Of a DNA stretch of 64,000 bases, positions 23,760 to 35,141 are shown piece by piece. Position numbers and translations under genes: made by a program. Numbering within the stretch: position 1 is the first letter of the stretch; each line of letters opens with the position of its first letter. Below the pieces are notes generated by a model, which had not been told where the DNA came from, ran no database searches, and worked only from the letters and a program-made list of their open reading frames with translations. The stretch spans positions 744,001 through 808,000 of the forward strand of contig CASHTG010000020.1 in the NCBI GenBank assembly GCA_949357655.1. The letters run 5' to 3'. This DNA comes from Parascedosporium putredinis. Lineage: Eukaryota > Ascomycota > Sordariomycetes > Microascales > Microascaceae.

Positions 23760-24766
23760 ATGCCTTCCTCATTTACCAAAACTCGGAAGCAAATATCGAA
23801 GAAGCGGGCGGGACATATCAACTCCCTTCATGAAAACTCGCGAGATTCGAAACGGCTTCACCGGGCCAGCGTAAGGGACGAGAGGCTTGACAAGTTGGCC
23901 TCTAGCCGTAATAAGCGAGAGCAACCCATGGGTGCGTCATCCTCTCCTCAAGGCATCTGAGCGGGACGAGCCATCGCCTCGTCTCGTCTCGGTTCTTCGT
24001 TTTTCGTAAAATCTCATCAACTGACGTTTATGAAACAGTTGACCGTGTTTCTCACTTCAAGGCCAAGATCGCCGAGAATGGGTCTGGTGCTCTCGCCCAA
24101 GAAGAAGTAGAGAAGCTTGTTAGCGAGTATGCAGTCTCCCATCTCTGCCCCAGATAGATTGATGGCCACGCCCTACGATACAATCTTTGCTCCTATGCTT
24201 GTTCCTGGGCTCTGTTGAATGCTAACCTAGCCCTGTCTAGATATGTTCACCAATATGATGAAGAATACAGTGCAATCAAGAAGACTCGCCGGCCTGGACG
24301 GCCTGCAAGCACGAAAGAGGATCTCTTGAAAAGGAGAATCGAGACTCTGTCGACGGAATATGAGACTGGTTTCCGTTCGTCTCCCCTCTTTTGCCTTTAC
24401 TATACCCTCCTCTCTCCTTTTTCCTTCTTCTCTCCTACTACTCTCCTCTCCCCAGCCTTATCTCCCTCTTTCTTTAGCTCGCCCTTTCTTCACCTGCCAC
24501 ATCGCTTCAGCGTAGGAACGTAACTCTGTTTCAGCACTAATTCATCCACAGTTCTTCCCGATCTGACCACCCAAGAGAACATTGACCGCCTAGAACGTTG
24601 GGAAGGAAACTGGTCTTACCTTTGCACCCTCACTTGGGTCAAACTCTCTAAATCGGGCGTTGCCAGGCCCTCCGCATTCCCCCGTCGTCAGGATAACACC
24701 GAATTCCGGTTGACGTGGCAGGGCCTCCCACGTGGGTCGCATGTCGACAGGCCTCCGTTGCCATGA
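23760..24766 (+). CDS. tma16: TMA16-like ribosome-biogenesis protein
   Basis: Homologue of yeast Tma16, a small basic protein that joins pre-60S ribosomal particles in the nucleus. Exons are 23760-23931, 24039-24126, 24241-24374 and 24552-24766. Family features are ISKKRAGHINSLHENSRD near the N-terminus, DRVSHFKAKI, YVHQYDEEY, RPGRPAS and LPDLTTQENIDRLERW. As written the frame continues to a TGA at 24764-24766 and gives 202 residues, with an unconserved tail. If the C run at 24679-24683 is one base short, translation stops at 24694-24696 after AFPPSSG. That gives 179 residues, close to the yeast length, and matches the usual end of the family. I prefer the shorter product. The last intron donor (after 24374) is chosen to keep the GF-LPDL junction. 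Confidence 0.85.
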
Positions 24767-26675
24767 CACAAAAGGGAAAACGGCAACCCGAGCCCGAATG
24801 CTGTCTCTAGCCGTGGCAGGGCGGACGGAAACTTTGGCGGTCGGCAGAATTTTCTTTTTCTTTGTGGACCTTGCGGGCAGCGAGGGCGGCCGGGTGTCGG
24901 TGCCGCGGCGGCGGGGAGGGGAGGGGAGGAAAGAGGGGCCAGTTTAAAAGCAAAACAGTCTTGCATTTCGAGACAAAGCGACGGGGCAAAGGGCTTCGGA
25001 CGGGTTATTGATCATTGATTTCTTGTGTGTTTGCGGTTAACCACAGCAGAGGGGTCGGGTGCGCCACGGCGAACGGCGTTTTTCCCTTTCATCTTTTGAT
25101 TCCATTAGATAAAACAAGCTGATATACCAGCCATACGAACATGGCCCATTGAAAACGAAAGAAGCAGGAGATACATAGGGGTCACACGGAGGTATCAAAA
25201 GCTGAGAGTCATGCCTCGAGTGATCTGGTACGCTCAACAGCCATCTCAACTACGCCGCTCATTTCATCGATGTCAAAACGCCTCTAGAGATGTAGAGATA
25301 GAGAAGGATTCATAGTCCACTCACTAGCAGTAACACCCTCTATCGATCGTTTGATCGGGACTTTGCCAGTGTTATATGTGAGACGACGCTAGGGCTGGTC
25401 ATCGGCTTGTACTAAGCCTCATGCCCGTCCCAGCTGCCTTCCCCCGCGGACCCCCGCGCCCCCTTCAACGTCACTTCTCGAAGCCGCGCCGGCGCACCAC
25501 ATCGGATCCCAAGGCTGGTGCGCCTGCATCCTTCAGGGCCAACGTTACTTTGTTTGAGCCAGTCCCATCGATCCACCCGTCTGCCCTCCCGCGTGTTTCC
25601 CCTCTCTCTTAGGCACTCGCCCGTGTGGCGGATCGAGGCGGCTGCCCGTTTGCAGTGGCTAATGTGTACATCTCTCTCCCAGCCAGCCAACCTTCCGAGA
25701 CATATATCCAAACAGTCGGGTACCTTCCCCGGAAAGGCTATCACCGCAGGACCAGCCCTCCTCCTTCCCCTTTGCCCCCTTCATCACGCTACACCAAGGT
25801 GGGAGTGTTTCCTCCCCTCTCCACCATCGCCGGCCCAAACCAAGACAGTGCCGGCGACTTGCGATCGCCTGCCCTCTTCGCCTCTTTCCATACACAAGTG
25901 CAACCCTGCTCGGCTGCCATCCTTGCATAACTGGTTTTCCTTTCCCCTTCCTGTTCGACTTGTCCCCTTGACGCCCCTTCATTGGTGCTTCGTCTGCGAC
26001 TCTGCTTGGGACGGCCGGTTACGCGCTTTTCTGCACGTTGGCTTTCCAGAGCTGCCACTTGACACGCGCCGTCATAGTGCGTCTGCGAAGTCCCAACGCC
26101 CACCGCCTCGATCTAGATGGGTCTTTCCTTGTTCTAGAAAGACAAAGAGGAATGCAAGGTCTTGTATCAGATTCATCGCACAAAACCGCGGAAATCGCCT
26201 TCCTTGGGGCTTCGGAGAGAGAGAGAGAGACTAAGACCACAGGAACAGGCGCTGTCCCCCTTACCATACAGCTTCTTGATGTCTATGATTGGCCTAGGCT
26301 GCAATCCCATCTGTTGTGTATTAAGCTAACCGGTTGCACATGGGCAGTTAGATATGGTAAACAGGGAGAAAGCGGTGGCCGAGGCTTATCTCCCAAGGCC
26401 CTTTCTAGCCGCCGATCCAGATCTTAAATACGATGCCTCCCGGCTCATCTTTCGCTAGCCCAAAAGATGCCCGTCTGGGGAACCCCTAAAGAAACTTACC
26501 TGCCCATGTATATCCCAGCAGCGTTAGATCTCGCCATCTACTCGTTCGGACACTGCTAAGACAAGCCACCATATTCTTGCCCACAGCCATACACGTACGT
26601 GATTCCACAAGACCCTCCTATCATAAAGCCTTTTCACGTTCGAGAGTTTAGAAATCAACTAACCTCACGTCTAGC
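24767..26675. other. Intergenic region, no confident gene
   Basis: About 1.9 kb. The longest frame (25518-26234, plus, 238 codons) is Pro/Ser/Arg-rich and lies in C/T-rich DNA. Its complement is equally open, and there is no domain or splice support, so I do not call it. A short GA repeat occurs at 26216-26230. A GTACGT...CACGTCTAG intron-like segment just before 26676 may belong to the small gene that follows. Confidence 0.4.
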
Positions 26676-26909
26676 ATGTGCAAGTACGTGAAGCATCTCC
26701 GCATCTGCTACGTGTGTGAGAAAGAAGACACAGTTCTCATCTCGGAGCGCCTGTGTTCTCCTGCTCGAAAGAGCGGCTTGTTCGGCAGCTGTGATCAGGG
26801 TGTTGCGAGCGGCCGAACTCGGACTCAACACCAATGTTGGAAATGCAAAGATAACGTCATCCGCATCTCCTCACAGTCACCGTTGATTTCCGTGGCAAAG
26901 CTCGTTTAG
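26676..26909 (+). CDS. Possible small Cys-rich protein, unknown function
   Basis: A 77-codon frame starting MCKYVKHLRICYVCEKED. Two CxxC pairs are visible (CYVC and CWKC), with further Cys at CSPARKSGLFGSC. Small Cys-rich proteins of this sort, possibly metal-binding, are frequent in Sordariomycetes, but no named family was recognised. The ATG sits three bases after a good intron acceptor (ending CACGTCTAG), so it may be the second exon of a slightly longer protein whose first exon ends near 26594. It faces the peroxiredoxin gene. It could also be a chance frame. Confidence 0.35.
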   Translation: MCKYVKHLRICYVCEKEDTVLISERLCSPARKSGLFGSCDQGVASGRTRTQHQCWKCKDNVIRISSQSPLISVAKLV

Positions 26910-27401
26910 ATCCCGACGCCAGTGAGCGCCTCGGGCGAAGTTGGGCGGGACATCCATAATCGATGTTTTACTTGGTTTTCGTGTCTCTCTTTCTGTTTTC
27001 GTGAGTCAAAGGTAGGGGTGGCGGAGCAGGGGCTTCGATATTACACAACAACGGTTCTTGGTTGGGCGGGGTGTGGAAGGAGTGCAAGTTCGGCGCATGG
27101 AAAAGGATTAGGGAGGTCGAAGTGTCTTGGGGTGACGTCGATGGCGAAAATCTCCTATATTGGTAACTTGTGAAAGCTGGTCTATTCATGAATATGGTTG
27201 TGTTGGCTTGTACAATGAGCTTCATGTTCGACATGTTGAGCCTAGGAAGCATACTTTCTTTTCCTTTACCTATACAGAACAAATGTAAACAGTTCCAAAT
27301 TCCCCTTTTCCCATGATTGCAGTATTGGTACCCCTCAAGCAATTTTAGGCCCGTGTTTATATCCTCATCCCAAAATTCGAGGTGTTTTTGTTTGTACAAC
27401 T

Positions 27402-28183
27402 TTAGCCAAGTACATTCTTCGCTAGAGACACTGTCCCATGAAACTAGGTTAGTGCAACTGTGACCGATATGGAGAGCGAATTGGGCGAGACTTGAAATAG
27501 CATGGCCTTGACTTACCACTCGTGCCAGTGTTATCAGGCTCAACGTAAGCGGCCGCAACGTGGCCGTTCTCGATCACTAGGGCGTATCTCTTGCCACGGA
27601 CACCGCCGAAGATAGCGGTTCCGTCGAAATCGAGGTCGAGAGCCTTGGTAAAGGCGGCAGAAGGGTCGCCAAGGAATCGAATCTATATCCACAGAATGTT
27701 AGTCGCATGGAGGAGGTGCGGTGCATCTGCCAGCGGGGCAGTGAGTTGTCCTTACGCCAGTCTGTTTCGCGGGGTCGAGCTGCTCGCCCCATGCCTTCAT
27801 TCTATAAGGCCGTTAGCATCTAACAAGAAAAAGTTCCCGGGACTTCTATCAGCTTACACGAAAGCATCGTTCACGGAGACGACAAAGACGCGACCGACAT
27901 TTCGGAGCTTGGGGTGGTTCATGTAGCCAGGAACGTGGGTCGTGGAGCAAGCACCGGAAAAGGCGGCGGGGACACCGATTATTATGCCATCACCGCCGTT
28001 GAATTCCTCGGAGAGGTTCACTTTATTGCCAGGGGAGTCCTCGCAAAGGACTTCGAGGTTGGGAAGCGGGTCGCCAACGCGGACGGCTGCGGCACGAGTT
28101 GCGTGGAAAGCTCGACGTGGCACCGTGGCAGAGACGACGGGTCGGAGGAGAGGAAGGCGGGAAAAGGGCGCTCGGAAAGCCAT
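27402..28183 (-). CDS. Prx5-type (AhpC/TSA, redoxin) peroxiredoxin, probably mitochondrial
   Basis: Thiol peroxidase that reduces hydrogen peroxide and alkyl peroxides. Exons are 27858-28183, 27756-27801, 27517-27682 and 27402-27430, joined by three GT-AG introns; the product is 188 residues. The first about 35 residues (MAFRAPFSRLPLLRPVVS...) are basic and Ser/Arg-rich, like a mitochondrial presequence. The peroxidatic Cys is in PAAFSGACSTTHVPGY. Further family features are RVFVVSVNDAFVMKAWGEQL, RFLGDPSAAFTKALDLDF and EPDNTGTSVSLAKNVLG at the C-terminus. The family includes yeast Ahp1 and Aspergillus Asp f 3; the presequence favours the organellar branch. No frame breaks. The gene is divergent from the Ariadne gene across 2.2 kb. 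Confidence 0.95.
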
Positions 28184-30381
28184 TGTTTCTGTCTATTATG
28201 TTTTTCTGTTTTCTCGTTTCTATTTCCTTGAAAGAGCTGTCTTCCGGGTGTTTCTGATGTGCGCAGGCGTAGCGATCAGGGTCTGAAGGTTATGAGGGCC
28301 AAGGTAATAATAGTTGCTTGCTGAGGTCTGAACATTAAGCTCTTGGCGAGAGCTGGGGTTGAATTGTGGGGCAGAGCTGGAACCGCAACACCAACAGATG
28401 ACGGAGCCCCTGCACAGGCCAATTGCCGCACCGAAGGTCACCTTGACGTGCTCGGGGGTTAGAGGTACCTTGAGTCACTCACTGTTCCCTTCGATTACGT
28501 TGATCAATCTTTACACCAAACCCAACGCAGGCTATGTTGAGAATAAAAGTCTAGGGTGGGTTGAAGGGGATGACATCACTCATCAATCGACGTCCGCCCC
28601 TCCCAGCTAGACTCACCAAGAGAGATCCATCATCTCACCATTACACCTTCCTCACACAGGTATATATATTCAGTCAAGCCTTTACCAGTAGAGGGTGGAA
28701 ATCCTGGTGACAGCAATGATAAGCTTAGCTGTCTACGACCTCTTGCGACGATTGACGATCTCCAATCACCAGACGGTTGGGCCTGATGATCAGAGCTCGC
28801 CGTCGTCTTTGTGTGGGCAGTAGGAAGCAAGTTCCCATCCAGTTGGATATACGAACAATAATAGTCAATCCAATTGATCCAATTGATCCAATCGATTCAA
28901 TCATTCGATCAGGATCTGAGTTCCAGAAGCGTGGGAAGGCAGCCAGATGGCGCACACCCTCATAAATGTAAATATTGCATAGAAGCATATGATATGCCCC
29001 GAGTCTATTATATAACGAATACATCCGCTATGTATCTTTCTTGTAGCGGTTGATCAGGATATTCGGCCATGCCGAGGAGATAGACGCCTAAACGTGAACG
29101 GACCGCCTGGTTCTGGAGTCATTGTTTCAACGAGGCGAGGCCGACCCAACACCGAAGACTTGGTCGGGTAATCAGATGGATTTTTTGATGGAGGAATATT
29201 TACCGTTGGGAAGGCATAGGCGATGGCGAAATATGGGAAGATAGCCATTTTGACCGCTTGAAAATTTCCCCGATCAGTCACGGCTTTCTCATGCTCTTGG
29301 AACATTAGAAATCAAAGCCTCAGCGATAATATCGCATTCCTCTCTCTCTTCCCCAACTACGAAGTATCTGACTACCCGCATCCCGCCCTATCCACATCCC
29401 TTTTCAGACAGAACCCCTTCACGACCCTTGTCCTGTTGCCTCGGGCTGAATGCCTCGTCGAGAGGACAATTAAAACCTGCACCAGCCACGCTTGACCAAG
29501 AACATTGAAGTGGACAAACACAACGCAGCGGTGCTCTCCTGAAAGTAATTGAGGCGTGTTGTCCCTCTTCCTTCACCCCTGTGAATTTTGACGGTCGACT
29601 GGCCTGCAGGGAATCAAACAACTAGCATAGCACTGCACAGCACTGCACAGCCCGCAGCCTCAAGGTCTTCAAAGGTCGTGCACCACATGTACCTGACCTT
29701 TGCACCTGACTCGATATCGGCCCCCTTGACCCGCTCACTAGGCACCGAAGCACACCCTGGCTTGGAAAGATCGACTGTCTCTCTGGGCCGTTCCTCCTCT
29801 CTCTAGAGTCGGCATCATTTAACGCCAAACCTTGGTGCTTCTTGACCAACCTTTTACATCATCAGCTCTAGGCTCGGAACGTACCTTCCCAAAATTAATC
29901 AAGACCCCCAGAGGACCCGCATGCGCATGAGGAGGCCACCCGCGCCGCAGCCCAAGCCCAGTCATCAATTCTTTTGCGCTAGCCTCGCCGTACAGTCATC
30001 CAGCTGCGGCTAAGGCAACCTTCCAACCTAACCCGAGCACTCTCGACGCCAATATACCCCACCTACCTTCGCCACCACCCATCCCATCCCTACACCACCA
30101 CCACCACTACTGCCACTCAACTCTCTCTTAGTTCTCCGGCTCCCTTATAAACTCACCATCCCCCTTCCCGTAAATACCGCCACCATTCCGCCTCTAACAC
30201 GGAAGAGAAAGGCAGCTGAGGCGTCGACGGTTTCTAATAGCCAACCTGAACCTAAGAAGAAGATCGCCGCCTCGGTTGCCTCGACCAGCCGAAACATCCC
30301 CTCTCGACCCGGCCCAACCTCCGTCCCCGACCTAACCACCGCCGCACCCCCGACCCCCAGACCACAGCCAGCACCGCCGGC
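28184..30381. promoter_or_regulatory. Divergent intergenic region between the peroxiredoxin and Ariadne genes
   Basis: About 2.2 kb without a supported gene; it must hold both promoters. A short imperfect repeat of TGATCCAAT units lies at 28866-28900. The last 350 bases are C-rich with ACC repeats (about 30090-30115) and probably form the Ariadne leader. Confidence 0.45.
28866..28900 (+). repeat. Short tandem repeat, TGATCCAAT units
   Basis: About three imperfect 9-10-base units rich in GATC and AATT palindromic cores, intergenic. Probably a minor satellite of no known role. Confidence 0.6.
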
Positions 30382-32263
30382 ATGGATACTGATGAGGAAT
30401 ACATGTCGACGATGTCGACCGATGATGAGGTACTCATCGACGATTCCGGCGACGAAGGTATGTCTTCCCCTATTCCCCGATTCCTGCCCAGCCTTATGAC
30501 TTTACAACCGTCGATGGTCTCTGCCCATCTCTTCAGCTCGTTCCGTTGGATCCGCTGCTCTTCAGCACCTTCAGTAGCTTTCGTGTGATCGTGTAGCGCT
30601 AACCTTACCTCCCCTTCTGTTAGATTTCGGCGATGATTTCGATGATGATGCACCAGACCCAGATTTCGGGTTGTCCTCGAAAGATCTAGATAAGAAGAAG
30701 AAAGCTTACGAGACAACTCACAAGGTTTTTGAACCATCGGATATTCAGCGCCAGCAGTCGGAGATGATCGATGAAGTCAACATGATTTGCGATATCAGAA
30801 AAGAGGATGCCGCCATCCTTCTCAGGCACTTTCGATGGCAGAAAGAGCGGCTGCTCGAAGATTACATGGACAGGCCAAAAAAGGTTCTCGAGGCTGTTGG
30901 TCTTGGCAGGTCCTCGTCCAATCTGCCCAAACTAGAGATTGTGCCTGGCTTCATGTGCGACATCTGCTGTGAGGACGGGGACGACTTGCAAACTTTTGCC
31001 ATGAAGTGTGGTCATCGGTTTTGTGTTGATTGCTATAGGCGATACCTTACCCAGAAGATCAAAGAAGAAGGCGAAGCCGCAAGGATCCAGTGTCCCGCCG
31101 ATGGGTGCCCCCGTATCCTCGACTCTCGGTCGCTGGACATTCTCGTAATGCCTGACCTTCAGGGCCGGTACAGGGAACTTCTCAACCGTACGTATGTCGA
31201 GGACAGCGACGTCCTGAAGTGGTGCCCAGCACCAGACTGCGCGAATGCCATCGAGTGTGCAGTGAAGAAGAAGGATCTCTCTCGCATTGTGCCGACGGTG
31301 TCCTGTCGCTGTGGCCACTGCTTCTGTTTCGGTTGCGGCCTCAACGACCACCAGCCTGCCCCTGTGAGCTGGTGAAGAAGTGGTTGAAGAAGTGCGCCGA
31401 TGATTCCGAAACCGCCAACTGGATCTCGGCAAACACCAAAGAGTGCCCCAGATGCAACTCGACGATAGAAAAGAACGGTGGTTGCAACCACATGACATGC
31501 CGCAAGTGCAAATACGAATTTTGCTGGATGTGCATGGGCCTATGGTCAGAGCACGGTACCAGCTGGTACAACTGCAATCGTTTTGAAGAAAAGAGTGGTG
31601 CGGAGGCCCGAGACGCGCAGGCGAAAAGCCGTGTGTCTCTTGAGAGGTACTTGCACTACTACAACCGATATGCCAACCACGAGCAGTCGGCCAGGTTGGA
31701 TAAGGATATCTACCAGAAGACGGAAAAGAAGATGGTCCAGCTCCAGTCTGCCTCGGGAATGTCGTGGATCGAGGTGCAATACCTCAACTCCGCTTCCCAG
31801 GCCCTTCAGACGTGCCGCCAGACCCTCAAGTGGACTTATGCTTTTGCCTTTTACCTTCAGCGGAACAACCTCACGGAGATCTTTGAAGATAACCAAAAGG
31901 ATCTCGAGATGGCCGTCGAGGCTCTCTCGGAGATGTTCGAGAAGCCTACAGCCGAACTTGCCGAGTCCAATCTCAAGGTTGAAATTATGGTATGTCTATA
32001 GCCTTCCTGCTACCCTCCCGCCAGACTTTGTCTATCCTTTAGCGATTGCTAACAGCCCCTTAGGATAAAACTGCCTACTGTAACAAGCGGCGATTGGTAC
32101 TTTTGGAGGACACCGCAGAGAACTTGGCTAAAGGTTCGTGATCTATCTCATGCTAGCCGCAAAGGTCCCCGCGCTGGCTCCCTGCTAACACAAGAAAAAA
32201 CTAGGACGCTGGCTTTTTAATGTCGATTTCTCCACTCCCCAAGCCTCATCACACCGTGGTTAG
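30382..32263 (+). CDS. Ariadne-type RBR E3 ubiquitin ligase
   Basis: RING-between-RING ubiquitin ligase that takes ubiquitin from an E2 onto a catalytic Cys in RING2. Exons are 30382-30457, 30624-31989, 32064-32133 and 32205-32263. The order is an acidic N-terminus, a helical UBA-like segment, RING1 (MCDICCEDG, CGHRFCVDCY), the in-between-RING domain (SCRCGHCFCFGCG), RING2 (CPRCNSTIEKNGGCNHMTC, with the likely catalytic Cys in GGCNHM) and the C-terminal Ariadne domain with QTCRQTLKWTYAFAFYL. The frame breaks at CCCC 31359-31362. One extra C continues NDHQPAPC into ELVKKWLKKCADDSE and yields 523 residues, normal for Ariadne proteins. All zinc ligands seen are present on both sides of the break. 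I read it as a sequence error, not a pseudogene. Confidence 0.93.
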
Positions 32264-33119
32264 GCTATCCGATAAAGATATCGGAATGTTCATAATTCCC
32301 AAACCGACATTTTGGATAGCAATCAAGGCACTCTAGCCCCACTGCCCTCCTTTTATCATACCGCGACACAGCGTCAATTCGGCGATAGGGAAGACGTCAG
32401 ATCCTCCCTCATCACACCACCACTCCCATCCATGATATGATTGGACCTTTTCCGTTTTCATTCTTTCATTTATTCTTCATGAATTACGCCTCATCTCACC
32501 GCTAGAGCATAGAGGGATGTGCATCGGCCTAGACTAGGTTTATACGGCCATCCCACCCTCTTGTTCACTTGCGCGGCGATTGTACCAGCAGACAGCAGAC
32601 TGTGATAGACTTCTTTTTTTTTTTCCTTCGCTTCGCCTTTACGTGTTATTACCTGATGAATTGCCTCTTACCCCATTTTGCTTGGGCTCTTGCGTCTCAC
32701 CCCTACATGGGAAAGAGCATTTTTCTAAAGACTTACCCGCCACTTCTTTTTTTTCACGCAAAGGCACACACTGGTGGGGCGAGCAGGGGCGGATGGGTTT
32801 CCTACGTCCCAGCATCTGAAAGCCTTCGCTTATGGGTCAAGACTTTGACTTCCGGTTCGGTCATCATGTTCATTTGGAAGGGTTGGCGAAACAATGGGGT
32901 TGAAGGCCCCTTGGTGGGAGAACGGATCAGGGATGGAGTTTGAGCTTCTTCATTTATATTTTCTCTAGTTTTGTCTCTTTTCCCCTTGCACACTTCTTGC
33001 TTGGGGCAGCAGCAGCCTCCTTTCCCAAGTTCACCAGTACCTCTCTCCATCGTTTACTAGAGCTCTTCCTCTGAGCGAGTATCTCTATTCAATATACGAA
33101 ACTGCATCTAACTATCCGT
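32264..33119. other. Convergent 3' region between the Ariadne and GH43 genes
   Basis: About 860 bases between two convergent stop codons. T-rich stretches (32612-32626 and 32747-32755) fit 3' untranslated regions. No gene is supported. Confidence 0.5.
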
Positions 33120-35141
33120 TCACTCAACTGGGACGAAAATCTTATCAATATCGGGGCCCCAACCGCCGTCAATACCCTCAAAGACGATGGTGTTGCCAGA
33201 CGTCTCAAGGTCGGCAACCAGCGTGCTGCTACCAACGCCTCCCCTTGAGGGCAAAAAGGCAACCTTGACGGGCGGTTGGTTGTTGACCCTCACATTTGCG
33301 AAGCGTGCGGTACTATCTCCATTGGCGAATCGGATACGGACGGTAGTGGTGCCGGCTTTTTCCGTGGTAATGCCTGAGAGTGTCAATGTGCCACCATCGG
33401 GACCACCAATGTAGCCCATGGCGTTGCCGCCTGAGCAGTCGGAGCAGGAGACGCTGCGGGCGCCGCCGCCGGCCTGACCAGCCTCGCCCTCATAACCAGT
33501 CTCGGCGATGCCCTCCCGCCAAGCGGACGCACCCTCGGCGAGGCCGGGGACCCAGTTGACCTTGTTCTTGAGGGAGACGGAAGTGGGGCCGGCGATGGTA
33601 ATGGGTAGCCAGATGTAACTGGAAGTGAAGAGGTTGTCGGAGCGCCAGCGGTCGCCGAGGTACATGAAATTGCCGTCACCGAAGGGGAGGATGAAGGTGG
33701 TCTGGGAAGCGTAGGTGTTTGCGCCGTCGTCGGCGAATTCGCGCCAGGCTGACCAGCCTGAGGAGAGGGATGTGGAGGTGCTGTAGACCTGTTTTTGGGG
33801 TTTTTGAAGAGGTAGTGGCGGGTGGTTAGCGGTTTGGGGGCACTTGCGAGGGCTTGGGCCCATCTTCATGACCAGATGATGGTGGGGGTCATGGGTTGTG
33901 AGGGACTCTTACATTGTCGTTGGGATCCCAGCCGGTGAGATGGCTGCCAAACATGTAGTAGCGGCCGTCGACCTTGACCATGGCGGGGACTCGATTTTCT
34001 CGCTCCAGGTGTAGACGTTGCTCTCGACCTTGGTGTATGTTGAATCGAGCTTGTCAATGCGGAGACCGTTTTGTCTCTGTGGAAGCATGGGAAAAGACTT
34101 AGTGAATACTTTTGCGCGCTGTTGCTAGCTGAAGTAGGAGGGGATGGGTATGGCATGCGAGAGACGGCGTAGATCAACTTACGTCTTCGGTCAAGAGGTA
34201 GGCGCTGCCGTCATCGTCTTTGTACAAGCCCATATCTCGGCTCTGAAAACCAAGGGCCGGACGCTGCCAATGTATTCTAGCACAAGGTAGTTAGCAACCT
34301 GAAATCTCTAGCCGGTGCTGCTGTATCTGCTCTCGTGGATGGGAATGAATCCTCTCCCTTCCACGTTCGCACTCCTGATATATCCCACAACCCATCTTTC
34401 AGTGACTGCATCCTGAGACAGCAGCCGCATCGGGTCGAGGAAACAGCGAAAAGATTTCAAATCAGGCGGGATAAGGAAGCTTGCTCACCATACTTCCCGC
34501 ACACGCTATCGCCCGTTGCCACGCCGGCCTTGGCGTCTCCGTAGTCGCGGCTGTCGATGTGCATCCATAACACGTACTTGCCCGTGGCGTCGTTGTAGAT
34601 GACCTTGGGCCGCTCCACGATGCGGTCCGGCCCGAGGTCGCCGCTGGACGTGCGGCTCAACAGCGCGCCGACGTAGTCCCAGCGCACGAGATCGGTGCTC
34701 GCGTAGCAGTTGACGTTTTGGAAGGGGGTGCCGTCCGTCTTGTCCTCGCCAATGAGGTAGTATGTCCCGTTCTCGACGATTACACCAGCGCCGTGGGCTT
34801 GGATGTGGCGGCCATCGGACTAGATGATATTACACACAAGTTAGGCCGTTTTTGTTTTCCATTCCATTTTTCTTCCCACCACATCTATTTGCTTCTTTCC
34901 CCCTCTTCCATATGTTTCCTTGTATCTTCTTCTCTGCACTTTAAGATAGTTTTTCCGTCTTGATATGAAGAGGTATCGTCGTGACCACTAGTTGCTAGCA
35001 AGCATGATAGGAAAGAGAACCTGGGTGGTTCCCGTATGTTGTAATTATACGTACAGCAGTCCAAGTACCACCTGGAATAATCTGGAGTGAGGCAAGTACC
35101 GGAGCCGAGAAGGCGAGGAGAAGGGAGGAACCTAGACGCAT
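33120..35141 (-). CDS. Secreted GH43 exo-beta-1,3-galactanase with C-terminal CBM35
   Basis: Extracellular enzyme expected to release galactose from beta-1,3-galactan backbones such as those of plant arabinogalactan proteins. Exons are 35055-35141, 34489-34819, 34183-34276, 33913-34076 and 33120-33788. A signal peptide is clear (MRLGSSLLLAFSAPVLAS). The propeller includes RHIQAHGAGVIVENGTYYLI, IVERPKVIYND, YVLWMHID and EKIESPAMVKVDGRYYMFG, matching the galactanase subfamily (GH43_24), whose acid residue lies in the IESPAM segment. The last about 130 residues, from GYEGEAG with GGNAMGYIGG and FEGIDGGWGPDIDKI, form a CBM35-type galactan-binding module. Two one-base breaks are present, one at 34246-34256 and one at GGGG 33985-33988. 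Repaired length is 448 residues. The subfamily call is from motif memory. Confidence 0.88.

Noticed and set aside
25518..26234. 238-codon plus-strand frame
   Set aside because: Pro/Ser/Arg-rich in C/T-rich DNA, complement equally open, no domain, no splice support.
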